Shown here one piece after another: positions 16,092-26,213 of a stretch of DNA of 64,000 nucleotides; positions within the stretch are counted from its first letter, which is position 1, and every line of letters starts with the position of its first letter. Origin of the DNA: an uncultured Shewanella sp. (GTDB lineage Bacteria > Pseudomonadota > Gammaproteobacteria > Enterobacterales > Shewanellaceae); assembly GCF_947501665.1 (NCBI RefSeq), contig NZ_CANMWS010000032.1, positions 1 to 64,000 on the forward strand, in the 5' to 3' direction. The position numbers and the translations under genes are program-made. A model generated the notes under the pieces. That model did no database searches and was not told the DNA's origin. It saw only the letters and a program-made list of their open reading frames with translations.

Positions 16092-16526
16092 TTATTGATA
16101 CTGCTGTAAATTCCAGTTACCAATATCATCTTCAGTTCCTGCCTGTCCATCTGGACCGGCACTAAAGACATCTATTCTTCCATGTTCACCTGGGCTCAAT
16201 AGCATATAATCATTGCGCCATGGGTCTTGTGGCAAACGCTTTAAATAGCCATCTGGACGATAGTTACGAGGCTCCGGTGAAATCGTTGGCTTTTGCACTA
16301 AGGCTTCTAAACCTTGCTCAGTAGTCGGATAAATACTGTTATCTAAACGATACATATCTAACGCATTTTCCAAAGCCACAATATCAGACACAGCTTTTTG
16401 CTGATCGGCTTTATCTTTGTTCCCCATTAAGTTAGGAACAACCATCGAAGCCAGGATCCCCAAGATCACGATAACAACCATGACCTCTAATAGGGTAAAA
16501 CCTTTTTGCTTATTTCGTGTTTGCAT
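16092..16526 (-). CDS. gspG: Type II secretion system major pseudopilin G
   Basis: GspG is the major subunit of the pseudopilus that pushes folded substrates through the secretin. The 144-residue precursor starts MQTRNKQKGFTLLEVMVVIVILGILASMVVPN, giving cleavage KG/FTLLE. The calcium-site region near the C-terminus (GPDGQAGTEDDIGNW) is intact. A strong ribosome-binding site, GAGGGAG, lies 6-7 bases before the ATG at 16526, so the longer frame to 16562 is rejected. Confidence 0.96.
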   Translation of the reverse strand: MQTRNKQKGFTLLEVMVVIVILGILASMVVPNLMGNKDKADQQKAVSDIVALENALDMYRLDNSIYPTTEQGLEALVQKPTISPEPRNYRPDGYLKRLPQDPWRNDYMLLSPGEHGRIDVFSAGPDGQAGTEDDIGNWNLQQYQ

Positions 16527-16590
16527 GAACAACTCCCTCAAAAATTGTGCGATTAATGACATTATAAATCAATCGCTTACTTTATTTAAC

Positions 16591-17814
16591 TTATTGGCTC
16601 ACCATGTTATTGAGCTCTAAAATTGGTTGCAAAATAGCCAGCACAATAAACAATACAATCACCGCCATACTCACGACCAACACAGGCTCAAATACACCTA
16701 GCGCAATATTAACATTGGATTCAAACTCTCTATCTTGTGTATCAGCTGCTCGTTCCAACATATTTTCAAGTTCACCACTTTTCTCACCTGATGCAATCAT
16801 ATAGAGCATCATAGGAGGGAAAAGTTTCGTATTACCTAACGCGGCCCCTAACCCCGTTCCTTCACGTACACGCGCTGTCGCCTCTTCAACAGCTTCCTTA
16901 ACTCGTACATTAATCAACACGTCACTCGCAATTCGCATGGCATCCAATAAGGGCACCGAACTTGCGGTCAAAATACTCAAGGTTCTTGCAAAACGCGCCG
17001 TGTTCAAACTTTTACTGACCTTACTCACAACAGGTAACCGCAATAACCAAGAATCATATCTCATACGATTTTTTGCATTACGCAATAACCGTTTCGCTAT
17101 GACAAAGAAGCCAATCAGCCCCCCCAATAGTAACAGGCCATAGTCCCGAATAAAATCAGAGGATGAAATCAGTAATTCCGTCGTCCAAGGCAACTCCTGC
17201 CCCATATGTTGAAACTGCCCGACAACTTGCGGAACAACAGCAGCCAAAAGAATTGCAATCACCCCAATAGCGACAACCGTTAATACCACAGGATAAATCA
17301 TGGCTTGCATCATTTTATTCTTCAACTGCTGTCGCCGTTCGGTATAATCGGCCAAACGATTCAATACCACATCCAAGTAACCAGATTTTTCCCCCGATGC
17401 CACCATAGCGCGATACAAATCATCAAAAATATGGGAAAACTCAGCGAGCGAATCGGCAAAAGTATAACCTTCCACTACTCGCGACCGAACAGCCATAATC
17501 ATGCTGGCAAGTCTGTCTTTTTCACATTGCTGCCCAACCGCTTTAAGCGCTTCTTCAATGGGTAACCCTGCGGCGACAAGTGTCGATATTTGACGGGTGA
17601 TCAAGGCTAACTCAGCAACTGAAATACCCCGTTTAAATAACGCTGCGCCCTTTGTCTTTTGTTTCGCTTCTTTTTCTGCAACCGCTGTAATTTCTAACGG
17701 CATCAGCCTTAATTCACGCAACTGTGAACGGGCATGTTTAGGCGTATCGGCTTCGACAACCCCTTTTTGTTGTTTACCTTTCTTATCTAGCGCCTTATAT
17801 TCAAATGCTGGCAT
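16591..17814 (-). CDS. gspF: Type II secretion system inner membrane protein F
   Basis: GspF is the polytopic core of the inner-membrane platform. The 407-residue protein shows the duplicated GspF/PilC helical domain (about 70-195 and 272-395), each followed by membrane segments near 170-195, 222-240 and 375-398. Motifs such as SGEKSGYLDVVLNRLADY and SGEKSGELENMLERAA, one in each repeat, are clear. GGAG lies 6 bases before the ATG. It follows gspE by 3 bases. Confidence 0.95.
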   Translation of the reverse strand: MPAFEYKALDKKGKQQKGVVEADTPKHARSQLRELRLMPLEITAVAEKEAKQKTKGAALFKRGISVAELALITRQISTLVAAGLPIEEALKAVGQQCEKDRLASMIMAVRSRVVEGYTFADSLAEFSHIFDDLYRAMVASGEKSGYLDVVLNRLADYTERRQQLKNKMMQAMIYPVVLTVVAIGVIAILLAAVVPQVVGQFQHMGQELPWTTELLISSSDFIRDYGLLLLGGLIGFFVIAKRLLRNAKNRMRYDSWLLRLPVVSKVSKSLNTARFARTLSILTASSVPLLDAMRIASDVLINVRVKEAVEEATARVREGTGLGAALGNTKLFPPMMLYMIASGEKSGELENMLERAADTQDREFESNVNIALGVFEPVLVVSMAVIVLFIVLAILQPILELNNMVSQ

Positions 17815-17817
17815 TGA

Positions 17818-19371
17818 TTACTCCTCCCGAGTGACACGTAATACCTCTTCGAGAGTCGTTTTACCCGCAATGACTTTACTCATTCCGTCAATACGAATAC
17901 TCGGCACTGTTTTACGTATATGTTTTTCAATTGCCAGTTCACCACGACCGTCATGAATAAGCCCACGAACATGATCGTCAACCGTCAATAGCTCATGGAT
18001 ACCTGTTCGACCTCGATAGCCATTATAACCACATGATTTACAGCCTTTTGCCCTAAAAATAGTTTGGGTATCACTAATTTCAATGCCCAATAATTCACGC
18101 TCTCGCTCATCAGGAAGATGCTCTTCTTTACAGTCATTACACAGAGTACGAATAAGCCGCTGTGCCAACACTCCCAGTAAACTTGAGGACACCAAGAAAG
18201 GCTCAACCCCCATATCTTGTAAACGGGTAATCGCACCTGACGCTGTATTGGTATGTAAGGTTGAAATAACCATATGACCCGTTAAAGAGGCTTGTACTGC
18301 TATTTGCGCCGTTTCTAAATCACGAATTTCACCAATCATGACCACATCAGGATCTTGACGTAAAATCGCTCTTAAACCACGAGCAAAAGTCATATCGACT
18401 TTAGTATTCACTTGAGTTTGACCAATGCCTTCTAGCTCATACTCAATAGGATCTTCAACCGTTAGAATATTAGTATCCACAGAGTTAATATCCGTCAGTC
18501 CCGCATAAAGCGTGGTACTTTTTCCCGAACCTGTTGGACCAGTCACCAAAATAATACCGTGGGGGCGTCTGATTAAGTCATCAAATTGGACACGAACATT
18601 TTCTGTCATCCCTAACTGCACTAAGTTTAAATTACCGGCATTCTTATCCAGCAAACGCAATACGACTCGCTCGCCATGACTCGATGGCATAGTGGATACC
18701 CGCACGTCGACTGCGCGGCCACCAATACGTAAGGAAATACGGCCGTCTTGAGGCACACGCTTCTCAGCGATATCGAGGCGCGCCATTACCTTAATACGAG
18801 AAACCAGTAATGAGGACAATTTACGATTAGGCTTGAGCACCTCTTTTAAAACACCGTCTACCCTAAAGCGAACAATCAATTGCTTTTCATAGGTTTCGAT
18901 ATGAATATCAGAGGCTTCTTCCTTAATAGCCTCAGACAGCAAGGCATTGATGAGTTTAATGATAGGCGCATCATCGTCCCCTTCAAGTAAATCTTCTGTT
19001 TGCGGCAATTCCTCAGCGAGAGTGAACAGATCCATTTCATTACCAATATCTTCCATCATTTGCTGCGCTTCTGATGAATTGGCTTGATAAGTCTGCGTTA
19101 ATTTAGCTTCAAATTCACTGTCTTCAAGTTGTTTAAGTGGAACATTTTTCCCCACATAACGTCTCGCTTCAAGTAATGCCCCAAAGGGAGTCGATGCCAC
19201 ATGAAATAAGGTCAACTCACCTTCTTGAGTTTTATCTAATGCCAAACTAAAACGATTAGCAAAAGCAAACGATAAACGCTCTTTGCTATCAGAATAAAGC
19301 GCTTCATCGACTTCAGTCTCCACCGACATTTCTAGCTCATTTGTCGCCTGCATTAACTCTTCAGTTTGCAT
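17818..19371 (-). CDS. gspE: Type II secretion system ATPase E
   Basis: GspE is the cytoplasmic hexameric ATPase that powers pseudopilus assembly. In this 517-residue protein the Walker A motif GPTGSGKST is at about 278-286, the Walker B region DVVMIGEIRD at 341-350 and the tetracysteine zinc site is Cys410, Cys413, Cys443 and Cys446. The N-terminal GspL-binding domain starts after a variable acidic stretch. The frame is open to 19404, but AGGTGG lies before the ATG at 19371, which also overlaps the gspD stop by 11 bases and is chosen. Confidence 0.95.
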   Translation of the reverse strand: MQTEELMQATNELEMSVETEVDEALYSDSKERLSFAFANRFSLALDKTQEGELTLFHVASTPFGALLEARRYVGKNVPLKQLEDSEFEAKLTQTYQANSSEAQQMMEDIGNEMDLFTLAEELPQTEDLLEGDDDAPIIKLINALLSEAIKEEASDIHIETYEKQLIVRFRVDGVLKEVLKPNRKLSSLLVSRIKVMARLDIAEKRVPQDGRISLRIGGRAVDVRVSTMPSSHGERVVLRLLDKNAGNLNLVQLGMTENVRVQFDDLIRRPHGIILVTGPTGSGKSTTLYAGLTDINSVDTNILTVEDPIEYELEGIGQTQVNTKVDMTFARGLRAILRQDPDVVMIGEIRDLETAQIAVQASLTGHMVISTLHTNTASGAITRLQDMGVEPFLVSSSLLGVLAQRLIRTLCNDCKEEHLPDERERELLGIEISDTQTIFRAKGCKSCGYNGYRGRTGIHELLTVDDHVRGLIHDGRGELAIEKHIRKTVPSIRIDGMSKVIAGKTTLEEVLRVTREE

Positions 19372-21568
19372 TACTTCCACCTGATCCACTTTGCTCAGCA
19401 TCAATCGCTTCTTGAGCCGCTTTAATCTTAGCCTCAGCTTCAGCGGCCGCCTCTTGCTTATCTTTTTCTTTATTTTCAGTAATGGTTCTTAAGGTTGAAT
19501 TCGTTTCACGCATACGTGTATCTAACCCTTGACCTTGCTTATAACGCTCTAATATATCATTCACCTCAGGCCCAACATGCTCACTCATATTCCATTCTGG
19601 TAACACAGGCACACTACTATTTGGCATCAAGTTAATGCCTTTATCATCTTGCTCTAACTGCAAGGCCCTAAAGTAATTGTATTTACGACCAGAGATCCCT
19701 TGCATTGTCATGCCATCACGAATAATCGTCGGCTTGATAAAGACCATCAAATTCTTCTTGGTCTTCTTACTTGAAGAGGATCTAAATAATTGTCCAAGCC
19801 AAGGAATGTCCCCTAAGAAAGGCACCTTTTGCACACTTTCTTGGACTTCTTCATTAATCAAGCCGCCCAAGACCACAATTTCACCCGAATCGGCCATCAC
19901 AGTAGTGGTTAAACGCCTTGTTGAAAAGGTGACATCCACACTGGTATTGCCATTAACCCCAGACACTTCCTGCTCAATAATCAACTTAACGGAGGTGCCT
20001 TCATTCACGAGCGGAGTAACTTTTAACTTAACTCCAACTTCTTTACGCTCAACGGATTGAAACGGATTACTGTTGTCAGAACTCGCCGTAGAACCGGTTA
20101 TCACTGGCACCTCATCACCCACAATAAAGGATGCTTCTTGGTTATCAAGGGTAGTGATTGACGGCGTCGCTAACACATTCGATGTGGTATCACTGGATAC
20201 TGCTTGAACCAATGCGCCAAAATCCCCCGCCGCTAAGCCCCATGCCATGCCATTCACCTTAGCGAGTGCAGTCGCAAGTGTGGTAATATCCCCTAATGTA
20301 TCAGGATTAGATGTACAAGTTTGCGTATCTCCAGAGCCATAACATGTTTCAGTTCCTTTTGTTTCTTGTGCATCCCACACACCCGCACCGATTTCACCTA
20401 TGGTTGGGCCAATATTATTAAACTGAGTCCCCCCACCTAATGCGCTGGCCATTTGTATGCCAAACCCGACATTATCACCTTCGGCCACCTCAACAATAAT
20501 GGCCTCAACCAACACTTGAGCGCGGCGAATATCCAGCTGATCAATGACATTTTCCAATGTACGCATTTGATCTGGCTCAGCGCTTATCACCAATGCATTT
20601 GTATCGGTATGAGCCATAATATTAATATCATTACGGCGTTTATTACTGCCCGCACTGGCTTTAGCTGTGGATTTTTCATCTGCCAGCTTTTGAGCAAAGC
20701 CCGTTAATACTTCCACCAAATCTTCAGCCTTGGCATAGCGTAAATAACGCACTTTAATATTACCTGTTGTCGCCTGATCAGCATCAAGCTGCTTAATCAA
20801 AGCCACCACACGTTCACGACTCTTTTCATCACCACTAACAACGACCGCATTTAAACGCTCATCAGCAACCACTTTAGGGGCTTGACCCGGCAATTGTGCC
20901 TGATTACCGGTTGTGCGATACAAGCTCTCAATAATCCGCACCATTTCACTGGCTGAGGCGAACTGCAAGTTAACCACTTCAATCGTTGTATCACCTTGTT
21001 TGTCTACTCGGTGGACAATATCGACCAACTTATTCACAACCGCCGCTCGGCCGGTGATCATTAAGACATTGGATTGGTCGTAATTAACCACATTACCGCC
21101 ACCCGCATTATCATTGAGTTGACGTAATAATGGCGCCAATAATTTCGCTTCAGTATTATATAAAGGCACCACCCTTGTGACCATCTCATCGCCCATGCCT
21201 GGCGATGCATCATCTGCAACCCGAATAGCCGCTGTTTTAGCATCTTTATCTTTAATGACTTTAATTATATTATTTTCCACTTGAACGGCGGCATAACCGT
21301 ACACCTGCAATACATTCAAGAAAAATTGATAATATTGCTCTTCATCTAGTAAGTCATAACTGCGGACATTGATCTTTCCACGAACAGTGGGATCAACAAT
21401 AATCGTTTTGTTCAGGTTTTTGCCGACAATATTAATGAACTCTTCAATATCTGCACCCTTGAAATTGGCTGCAAACTGCTCAGACCACGCAAGCGACGGG
21501 GTCAATAACGCTGCGCCCATCACGAGTCCAGCGACTAAGCGCCGCCTAATACTTTTTTTGTTTATCAT
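19361..21568 (-). CDS. gspD: Type II secretion system secretin D
   Basis: GspD forms the outer-membrane channel. The 735-residue precursor has a signal peptide ending near LTPSLAWS-EQ, then the N0 domain (ANFKGADIEEFINIVGKNL), repeated N1-N3 domains (about 120-330), the secretin barrel region with VPVITGS and the VGVKLKVTP and EIVVLGGLI motifs, and a C-terminal S-domain-like segment rich in charged residues. The end (EAAAEAEAKIKAAQEAIDAE) is an Ala/Glu helix. A 190-base gap separates it from gspC; no gene is seen there, so a second promoter is possible. Confidence 0.95.
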   Translation of the reverse strand: MINKKSIRRRLVAGLVMGAALLTPSLAWSEQFAANFKGADIEEFINIVGKNLNKTIIVDPTVRGKINVRSYDLLDEEQYYQFFLNVLQVYGYAAVQVENNIIKVIKDKDAKTAAIRVADDASPGMGDEMVTRVVPLYNTEAKLLAPLLRQLNDNAGGGNVVNYDQSNVLMITGRAAVVNKLVDIVHRVDKQGDTTIEVVNLQFASASEMVRIIESLYRTTGNQAQLPGQAPKVVADERLNAVVVSGDEKSRERVVALIKQLDADQATTGNIKVRYLRYAKAEDLVEVLTGFAQKLADEKSTAKASAGSNKRRNDINIMAHTDTNALVISAEPDQMRTLENVIDQLDIRRAQVLVEAIIVEVAEGDNVGFGIQMASALGGGTQFNNIGPTIGEIGAGVWDAQETKGTETCYGSGDTQTCTSNPDTLGDITTLATALAKVNGMAWGLAAGDFGALVQAVSSDTTSNVLATPSITTLDNQEASFIVGDEVPVITGSTASSDNSNPFQSVERKEVGVKLKVTPLVNEGTSVKLIIEQEVSGVNGNTSVDVTFSTRRLTTTVMADSGEIVVLGGLINEEVQESVQKVPFLGDIPWLGQLFRSSSSKKTKKNLMVFIKPTIIRDGMTMQGISGRKYNYFRALQLEQDDKGINLMPNSSVPVLPEWNMSEHVGPEVNDILERYKQGQGLDTRMRETNSTLRTITENKEKDKQEAAAEAEAKIKAAQEAIDAEQSGSGGSNAN

Positions 21569-21759
21569 CAACCTTCCCCTGAAAACCTTTTAAACGTGCA
21601 TCCAAAACATCTTGTCAAATGACCAAAAAGCATTAACTAAATGCTTACACTTTCCATTTGAATACACAAAACAATGTTATCTTCTTATACCATTGGTACG
21701 TATTATAATCTTCATTAAACCAGCATGAAATATTGTTTACACCTTAAAAAACATCCCAT

Positions 21760-22677
21760 TTATTGCGGTAAACTAAACATAATTTCAATTAATTGACCTT
21801 TTCTTTCTACCATTAATGACATTTCGGTTAATTCAGGTAAAGAAGACATCACTTCTAACGCTTGACTCATATCCGTCAAGTCATAACCATTAATCGATTT
21901 CGCTAAATCATTTGGTTTTAATCCTGACTGTGCAAATAAAGCCCTATCTTTACCAGCATTTAAACGGTAACCTTGTAATTCCCCTCCTTTTCTCACAGGA
22001 GAGATAGATAAATAGTCAGTAATTTTCCCCGGATCAGATACTAGCTCATCTCGAGAATTTTTTAACCTTTGAGAAACATTTTTGTTATTCCTATGGTCAA
22101 TTTTTCGCACATCGTTGCTGACCTTGGCTTTTTGTAATTGTTTATTCGCCTGCCCCTGCGCCTCATACTGTAAACCATCCAGCATCAAGGTTTCATAGCG
22201 ACCATTATTGGTAATAATGATACGATCGGCATAAACCTCTTTAAGAGAAGCCGATGTACCTTTAATTTTATCTCCCAAACTATAGGTCTCTTGCCCGCCA
22301 CTAGAAGCAATAACAGCCAAGCCTTTCTGTTCTTTTGTTGAAGCCACAACGCCAGTCAACTGAATAGATAAGGTTGTTTTAGGTGCATCCGTTATTTGCT
22401 CAACAACATTATCTTTAGGTTTATCCTTAGCTTCAGCAGTATATTGACCAAATAATTCTAATCTCTCAATATCTTTAACATTAACTTTACCTGCACGGCT
22501 AACCTCCACTGGAATAGGCTGCCACATAACAGCTGTCGTTGCCGTTGGCACCATCTTCCAAGTAATTTGCGCAAGCAAAGACAAACTCAATAACATTCCA
22601 GACCAAAAAATAACATTATTAAGTGGCCTTTGAGGTATTTTCGCTATTTTTGTAAAAATCGTATCTAGTAAATCCAT
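21760..22677 (-). CDS. gspC: Type II secretion system protein C
   Basis: GspC connects the inner-membrane platform to the secretin. The 305-residue protein has a membrane segment at about 22-41, the homology region that binds GspD N0 (LSIQLTGVVASTKEQKGLAVI, GDKIKGTSASLKEVYADRII) and a C-terminal PDZ domain (about 215-303, GYRLNAGKDRALFAQSGLKPNDLAKSINGYDL) associated with substrate recognition. The first gene of the operon; its promoter should lie in the 272-base divergent region shared with hslR. Confidence 0.94.
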   Translation of the reverse strand: MDLLDTIFTKIAKIPQRPLNNVIFWSGMLLSLSLLAQITWKMVPTATTAVMWQPIPVEVSRAGKVNVKDIERLELFGQYTAEAKDKPKDNVVEQITDAPKTTLSIQLTGVVASTKEQKGLAVIASSGGQETYSLGDKIKGTSASLKEVYADRIIITNNGRYETLMLDGLQYEAQGQANKQLQKAKVSNDVRKIDHRNNKNVSQRLKNSRDELVSDPGKITDYLSISPVRKGGELQGYRLNAGKDRALFAQSGLKPNDLAKSINGYDLTDMSQALEVMSSLPELTEMSLMVERKGQLIEIMFSLPQ

Positions 22678-22949
22678 AATTAATTGGACCCTCTTCTCAA
22701 TAGGCCTCGACTCTGTTTACGTTAATTTAGCAAATAGCTCACCATGCTAACCTAGACCGTTAATAGCAACAAGCCCATAACGTGAGCAATATTGGCGAAA
22801 AATGTTCAAATATGCTACCTTGACAGTCTCAATACAGGTGCTTAATGCATTCAAAATGCAATAATTTCCAACACGAAATAATCCGCACTATCAGTGAGCC
22901 CATAACTTTTTCCTTATTTTACATGATTTTAAATACATTTTGATACCTT
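22678..22949. promoter_or_regulatory. Divergent gspC/hslR promoter region
   Basis: This 272-base region has no gene. TTGACA at 22820-22825 is a perfect -35 hexamer toward hslR, but the best -10 at 17 bases (TAATGC, 22843-22848) is weak. No clear operator is seen for either side. A gspC promoter must lie here but I could not pick it out. Confidence 0.35.
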
Positions 22950-23348
22950 ATGTTAGAAATAAATAAAACAGAACTGCAAGTTCGTTTAGATAAATGGCTT
23001 TGGGCTGCACGTTTTTTTAAGACTAGAGCTATCGCCAAAGAGATGATTAATGGTGGGAAAGTCCACTACAATGGACAGCGCACCAAATCAAGTAAATTGG
23101 TTGAAGTGGGTGCAAAAATAAAGCTACGGCAAGGTTATGATGAAAAAGAAATAATCGTCACTCAACTCTCAGAACATAGACAAAAAGCCTCGATCGCTCA
23201 AAACTTATACTCAGAAACAACCGAGAGTAGCACTAAACGCGAAGCCTATGCAGAAGCAAGAAGGTTAAATATTCTTAACAATCCAGCACCTGCTCAAAAG
23301 CCTGATAAAAAGCAACGCCGCCAGCTAATACGTTTTAAAGAAAGTTAA
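22950..23348 (+). CDS. hslR: Heat shock protein 15, ribosome-associated S4 protein
   Basis: Hsp15 binds free 50S subunits carrying a nascent chain and helps recycle stalled complexes. The 132-residue protein starts with an S4 RNA-binding domain (residues about 9-70, RLDKWLWAARFFKTRAIAKEMINGGKVHYNGQ pattern) and ends in a basic tail (KKQRRQLIRFK). It is 25 bases upstream of hslO in the same direction, the usual heat-shock pairing, and divergent from gspC. Confidence 0.93.
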   Translation: MLEINKTELQVRLDKWLWAARFFKTRAIAKEMINGGKVHYNGQRTKSSKLVEVGAKIKLRQGYDEKEIIVTQLSEHRQKASIAQNLYSETTESSTKREAYAEARRLNILNNPAPAQKPDKKQRRQLIRFKES

Positions 23349-23373
23349 TTGATAAAGAAAAAGAGACTGTAGA

Positions 23374-24234
23374 ATGAATCAAGATACATTACATCGCTAC
23401 TTATTTGAAAATGCAGATGTTAGAGGTCAAATAGTACAACTTGAAGAAAGTTACCAAGCGATATTAGCCGCCCACCCTTATCCTGTAGCGATTCAAAACC
23501 TACTAGGACAATTAATGTCGGCAACATCATTATTAACTTCTACATTAAAATTTGAAGGTGACATCAGTGTTCAACTTCAAGGTAATGGCCCAGTGTCATT
23601 GGCGGTCATTAATGGCGATGAAAAGCAACAATTAAGAGGCATGGCCAGATTTGAAGGCATCATTAATGATGATGATGATTTACAAAAACTTGTTGGCCAA
23701 GGCCATATGGTTATCACGTTGACACCTAAAGAAGGGGAGCGCTATCAAGGCGTTGTGGCATTAGATAAACCAACCTTAAATCAATGTCTGGAAACCTACT
23801 TTTCTCAGTCAGAGCAGCTCCCCACAAAGATTTGGTTGTTTGCCAATGGTCAAAATGCAGCAGGTATGTTATTGCAAGTACTTCCAAGTGAAACAGAGCA
23901 AAATGATGCTTTTGAGCACTTAAGCATGATAACAGACACCATTAAAGCAGAAGAGCTCTTCACTCTTGATACACAAACAGTATTACACCGCCTCTATCAC
24001 GAAGAAGATATTAGACTCTTTGACCCTATGATGGTTAATTTCAAATGTCGCTGCTCAAAAGAACGTAGTGCTCAAGCAATAAGAAGTATTTCTAAAAGTG
24101 AGATCGATGACATTATTAAAGAACTAGGCAAAATAGAAATGGGTTGTGAGTACTGCAATACACAATACATATTCGACAGCATTGATATAGAAGGTATTTT
24201 TTCTGCACATCAATATACGGAAAACAAGCAATAA
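23374..24234 (+). CDS. hslO: Redox-regulated chaperone Hsp33
   Basis: Hsp33 is a cytoplasmic holdase activated by oxidation of its zinc-bound cysteines. In this 286-residue protein the zinc center is CRC (Cys225, Cys227) and CEYC (Cys258, Cys261), the exact CXC-X30-CXXC layout. The N-terminal domain keeps GQLMSATSLLTSTLKFEGD and GPVSLAV. It is transcribed with hslR and followed by a terminator, separating it from pckA. Confidence 0.95.
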   Translation: MNQDTLHRYLFENADVRGQIVQLEESYQAILAAHPYPVAIQNLLGQLMSATSLLTSTLKFEGDISVQLQGNGPVSLAVINGDEKQQLRGMARFEGIINDDDDLQKLVGQGHMVITLTPKEGERYQGVVALDKPTLNQCLETYFSQSEQLPTKIWLFANGQNAAGMLLQVLPSETEQNDAFEHLSMITDTIKAEELFTLDTQTVLHRLYHEEDIRLFDPMMVNFKCRCSKERSAQAIRSISKSEIDDIIKELGKIEMGCEYCNTQYIFDSIDIEGIFSAHQYTENKQ

Positions 24235-24245
24235 TCTATCATCTC

Positions 24246-24274
24246 AAAAAAAGGCATATTCTTTGTGCCTTTTA
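24246..24274 (+). terminator. Rho-independent terminator after hslO
   Basis: AAAAGGCA (24249-24256) pairs with TGCCTTTT (24266-24273), and the stem runs into T-rich sequence. It lies 12 bases after the hslO stop and 120 bases before pckA. Confidence 0.75.
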
Positions 24275-24393
24275 TCACCTTTTTTAAATTTCTGCTCACC
24301 TATTGTACATCGCCTAAGTTACAATCAATTTTGACCATAAACTGACAACAAAGATCAGTACATTTTTGTTTATAACATACGGAGATTAACCCT

Positions 24394-25935
24394 ATGGCGG
24401 ACGGAATCAACCGCAAACACCTCAACCTTTCTACCCAAGCGCTGATTGACTTAGCACTTAAACGTAATGAAGGAGAGCTTACCTCAACAGGTGCAATCAT
24501 AGCCAAAACTGGCGCACGCACAGGTCGATCACCTAACGATAGATTCATTGTCAAAGAACCAACGACTGAAAATGATATCGATTGGGGGAAAGTCAATAAA
24601 CCCTTTGATGCAAAAGCATTTGAAGCACTATGGAGTAGAGTCGAAGCCTATTTAGACGATAAGGAAACATTTGTTTCAGAGTTAGAGGTCGGCGCAGATC
24701 AGCAACATTATCAGCCGATTAAAGTCACCACTCAATATGCTTGGCATCAACTGTTTGCCCGTAACTTATTTATTGAGCCAGACCAGTTCAACGTACAAAA
24801 TAAACCCGTTTGGCAAATAATTAATGCACCTGATTTTAAGTGTGATCCTCAAAGAGATGAAACCCATTCTGATGCAACAGTCATTATTCATTTTGCTGCA
24901 AGAAAAGTATTACTCGCGGGCTTGAAATATGCGGGGGAAATGAAGAAATCCATGTTTTCAGTACAAAATTTTTTACTCACTGAACACCGTGTTTTACCCA
25001 TGCATTGCTCTGCCAATGTTGGCCACCAAGGTGATACAACCTTATTCTTTGGATTATCTGGTACAGGAAAAACAACCTTATCAGCCGATCCTAAGCGTTT
25101 ACTTATTGGAGATGATGAGCACGGCTGGGGAGCTGGAGGAGTGTTTAATATTGAAGGAGGTTGCTATGCCAAATGCATCGATTTAAGCCAAAAAAATGAA
25201 CCCGTTATTTGGAGCGCTATTCGTCACGGTGCCGTACTGGAAAATGTAGTACTGGATGAAAATAAAACACCTAATTATCATGACAGCAGCCTCACCGAAA
25301 ATACACGTGTTGCTTATCCACTTGAACATATTGAACAGCGAAAAATAGAAAACAGAGGCAATGAACCCCATGCTATTGTCTTTCTAACTTGCGATGTATC
25401 AGGGGTGTTACCTCCCGTATCAAAACTGACAAAAGCGCAAGCAGCCTATCATTTTCTCTCTGGATATACAGCTAAAGTCGGCTCAACTGAAGTCGGTTCC
25501 ACATCTGCAATACAATCAACTTTTTCAACCTGTTTCGGCGCCCCATTCTTCCCTAGGCCTGCCAGTGTTTATGCCGAATTACTGATGGAACGAATAGAGT
25601 CGTTTGGCAGCCAAGTTTATCTAGTCAATACTGGCTGGACTGGCGGGCCACACGGAGTAGGCAAACGTTTTGATATTCCAACAACTCGAGCCATTATTGA
25701 TGCCATTGTCAGTGGTGAACTAAAAGACGCAGAAACTCAGCACTTGGAAAAACTAAACTTACACATCCCCTTATCGGTATCAGGTGTCAACACGACATTA
25801 TTAAATCCCATTGATACTTGGGACGATAAAGCGCAATACGCTGAATTCGAACATGCGCTAGCGGTTAATTTTCAAGAAAACTTTAAACAATATCAAGTAT
25901 CAGAAGATATACGAAATGCAGGACCAAGCCTTTAA
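24394..25935 (+). CDS. pckA: Phosphoenolpyruvate carboxykinase (ATP)
   Basis: PckA converts oxaloacetate and ATP to phosphoenolpyruvate, CO2 and ADP, the first committed step of gluconeogenesis. The 513-residue protein has the P-loop GLSGTGKTTLSADP (about 220-233), the second kinase motif LLIGDDEHGWG (236-246) and the substrate-binding ARTGRSPNDRF (41-51). GGAG lies 8 bases before the ATG. It stands alone between two hairpins. In Shewanella it is usual to find it beside hslR-hslO. Confidence 0.97.
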   Translation: MADGINRKHLNLSTQALIDLALKRNEGELTSTGAIIAKTGARTGRSPNDRFIVKEPTTENDIDWGKVNKPFDAKAFEALWSRVEAYLDDKETFVSELEVGADQQHYQPIKVTTQYAWHQLFARNLFIEPDQFNVQNKPVWQIINAPDFKCDPQRDETHSDATVIIHFAARKVLLAGLKYAGEMKKSMFSVQNFLLTEHRVLPMHCSANVGHQGDTTLFFGLSGTGKTTLSADPKRLLIGDDEHGWGAGGVFNIEGGCYAKCIDLSQKNEPVIWSAIRHGAVLENVVLDENKTPNYHDSSLTENTRVAYPLEHIEQRKIENRGNEPHAIVFLTCDVSGVLPPVSKLTKAQAAYHFLSGYTAKVGSTEVGSTSAIQSTFSTCFGAPFFPRPASVYAELLMERIESFGSQVYLVNTGWTGGPHGVGKRFDIPTTRAIIDAIVSGELKDAETQHLEKLNLHIPLSVSGVNTTLLNPIDTWDDKAQYAEFEHALAVNFQENFKQYQVSEDIRNAGPSL

Positions 25936-25989
25936 CCAAAAGACGGCCTGCAGAATGCAACTAAAGAAGACGCTTTAGAAATAGGATAA

Positions 25990-26031
25990 GTTTATCTTTC
26001 GATTTTTTCTCCTTCACTTCGAAAGATAAAC
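25990..26031. terminator. Perfect 13-bp hairpin after pckA
   Basis: GTTTATCTTTCGA (25990-26002) pairs with TCGAAAGATAAAC (26019-26031) around a 16-base loop containing a T-run. It lies 54 bases after the pckA stop and is probably its terminator, though no U-tract follows the stem. The remaining sequence up to 26213 has no gene. Confidence 0.55.
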
Positions 26032-26213
26032 AACACTCAAATGAGCATGTCATTGACAAGCCAGTCCTAAAAAGAATGAATGCTACTATCGATCATTTGT
26101 TTTGCTGTATTTCAACAATGCTTATGTTGAAAATTGACATATGAAAATAGGGACAGTTATCCCCTCATGAAGTGACACGGGGATATATCATCAACAAGAA
26201 TGTGAGCACATAT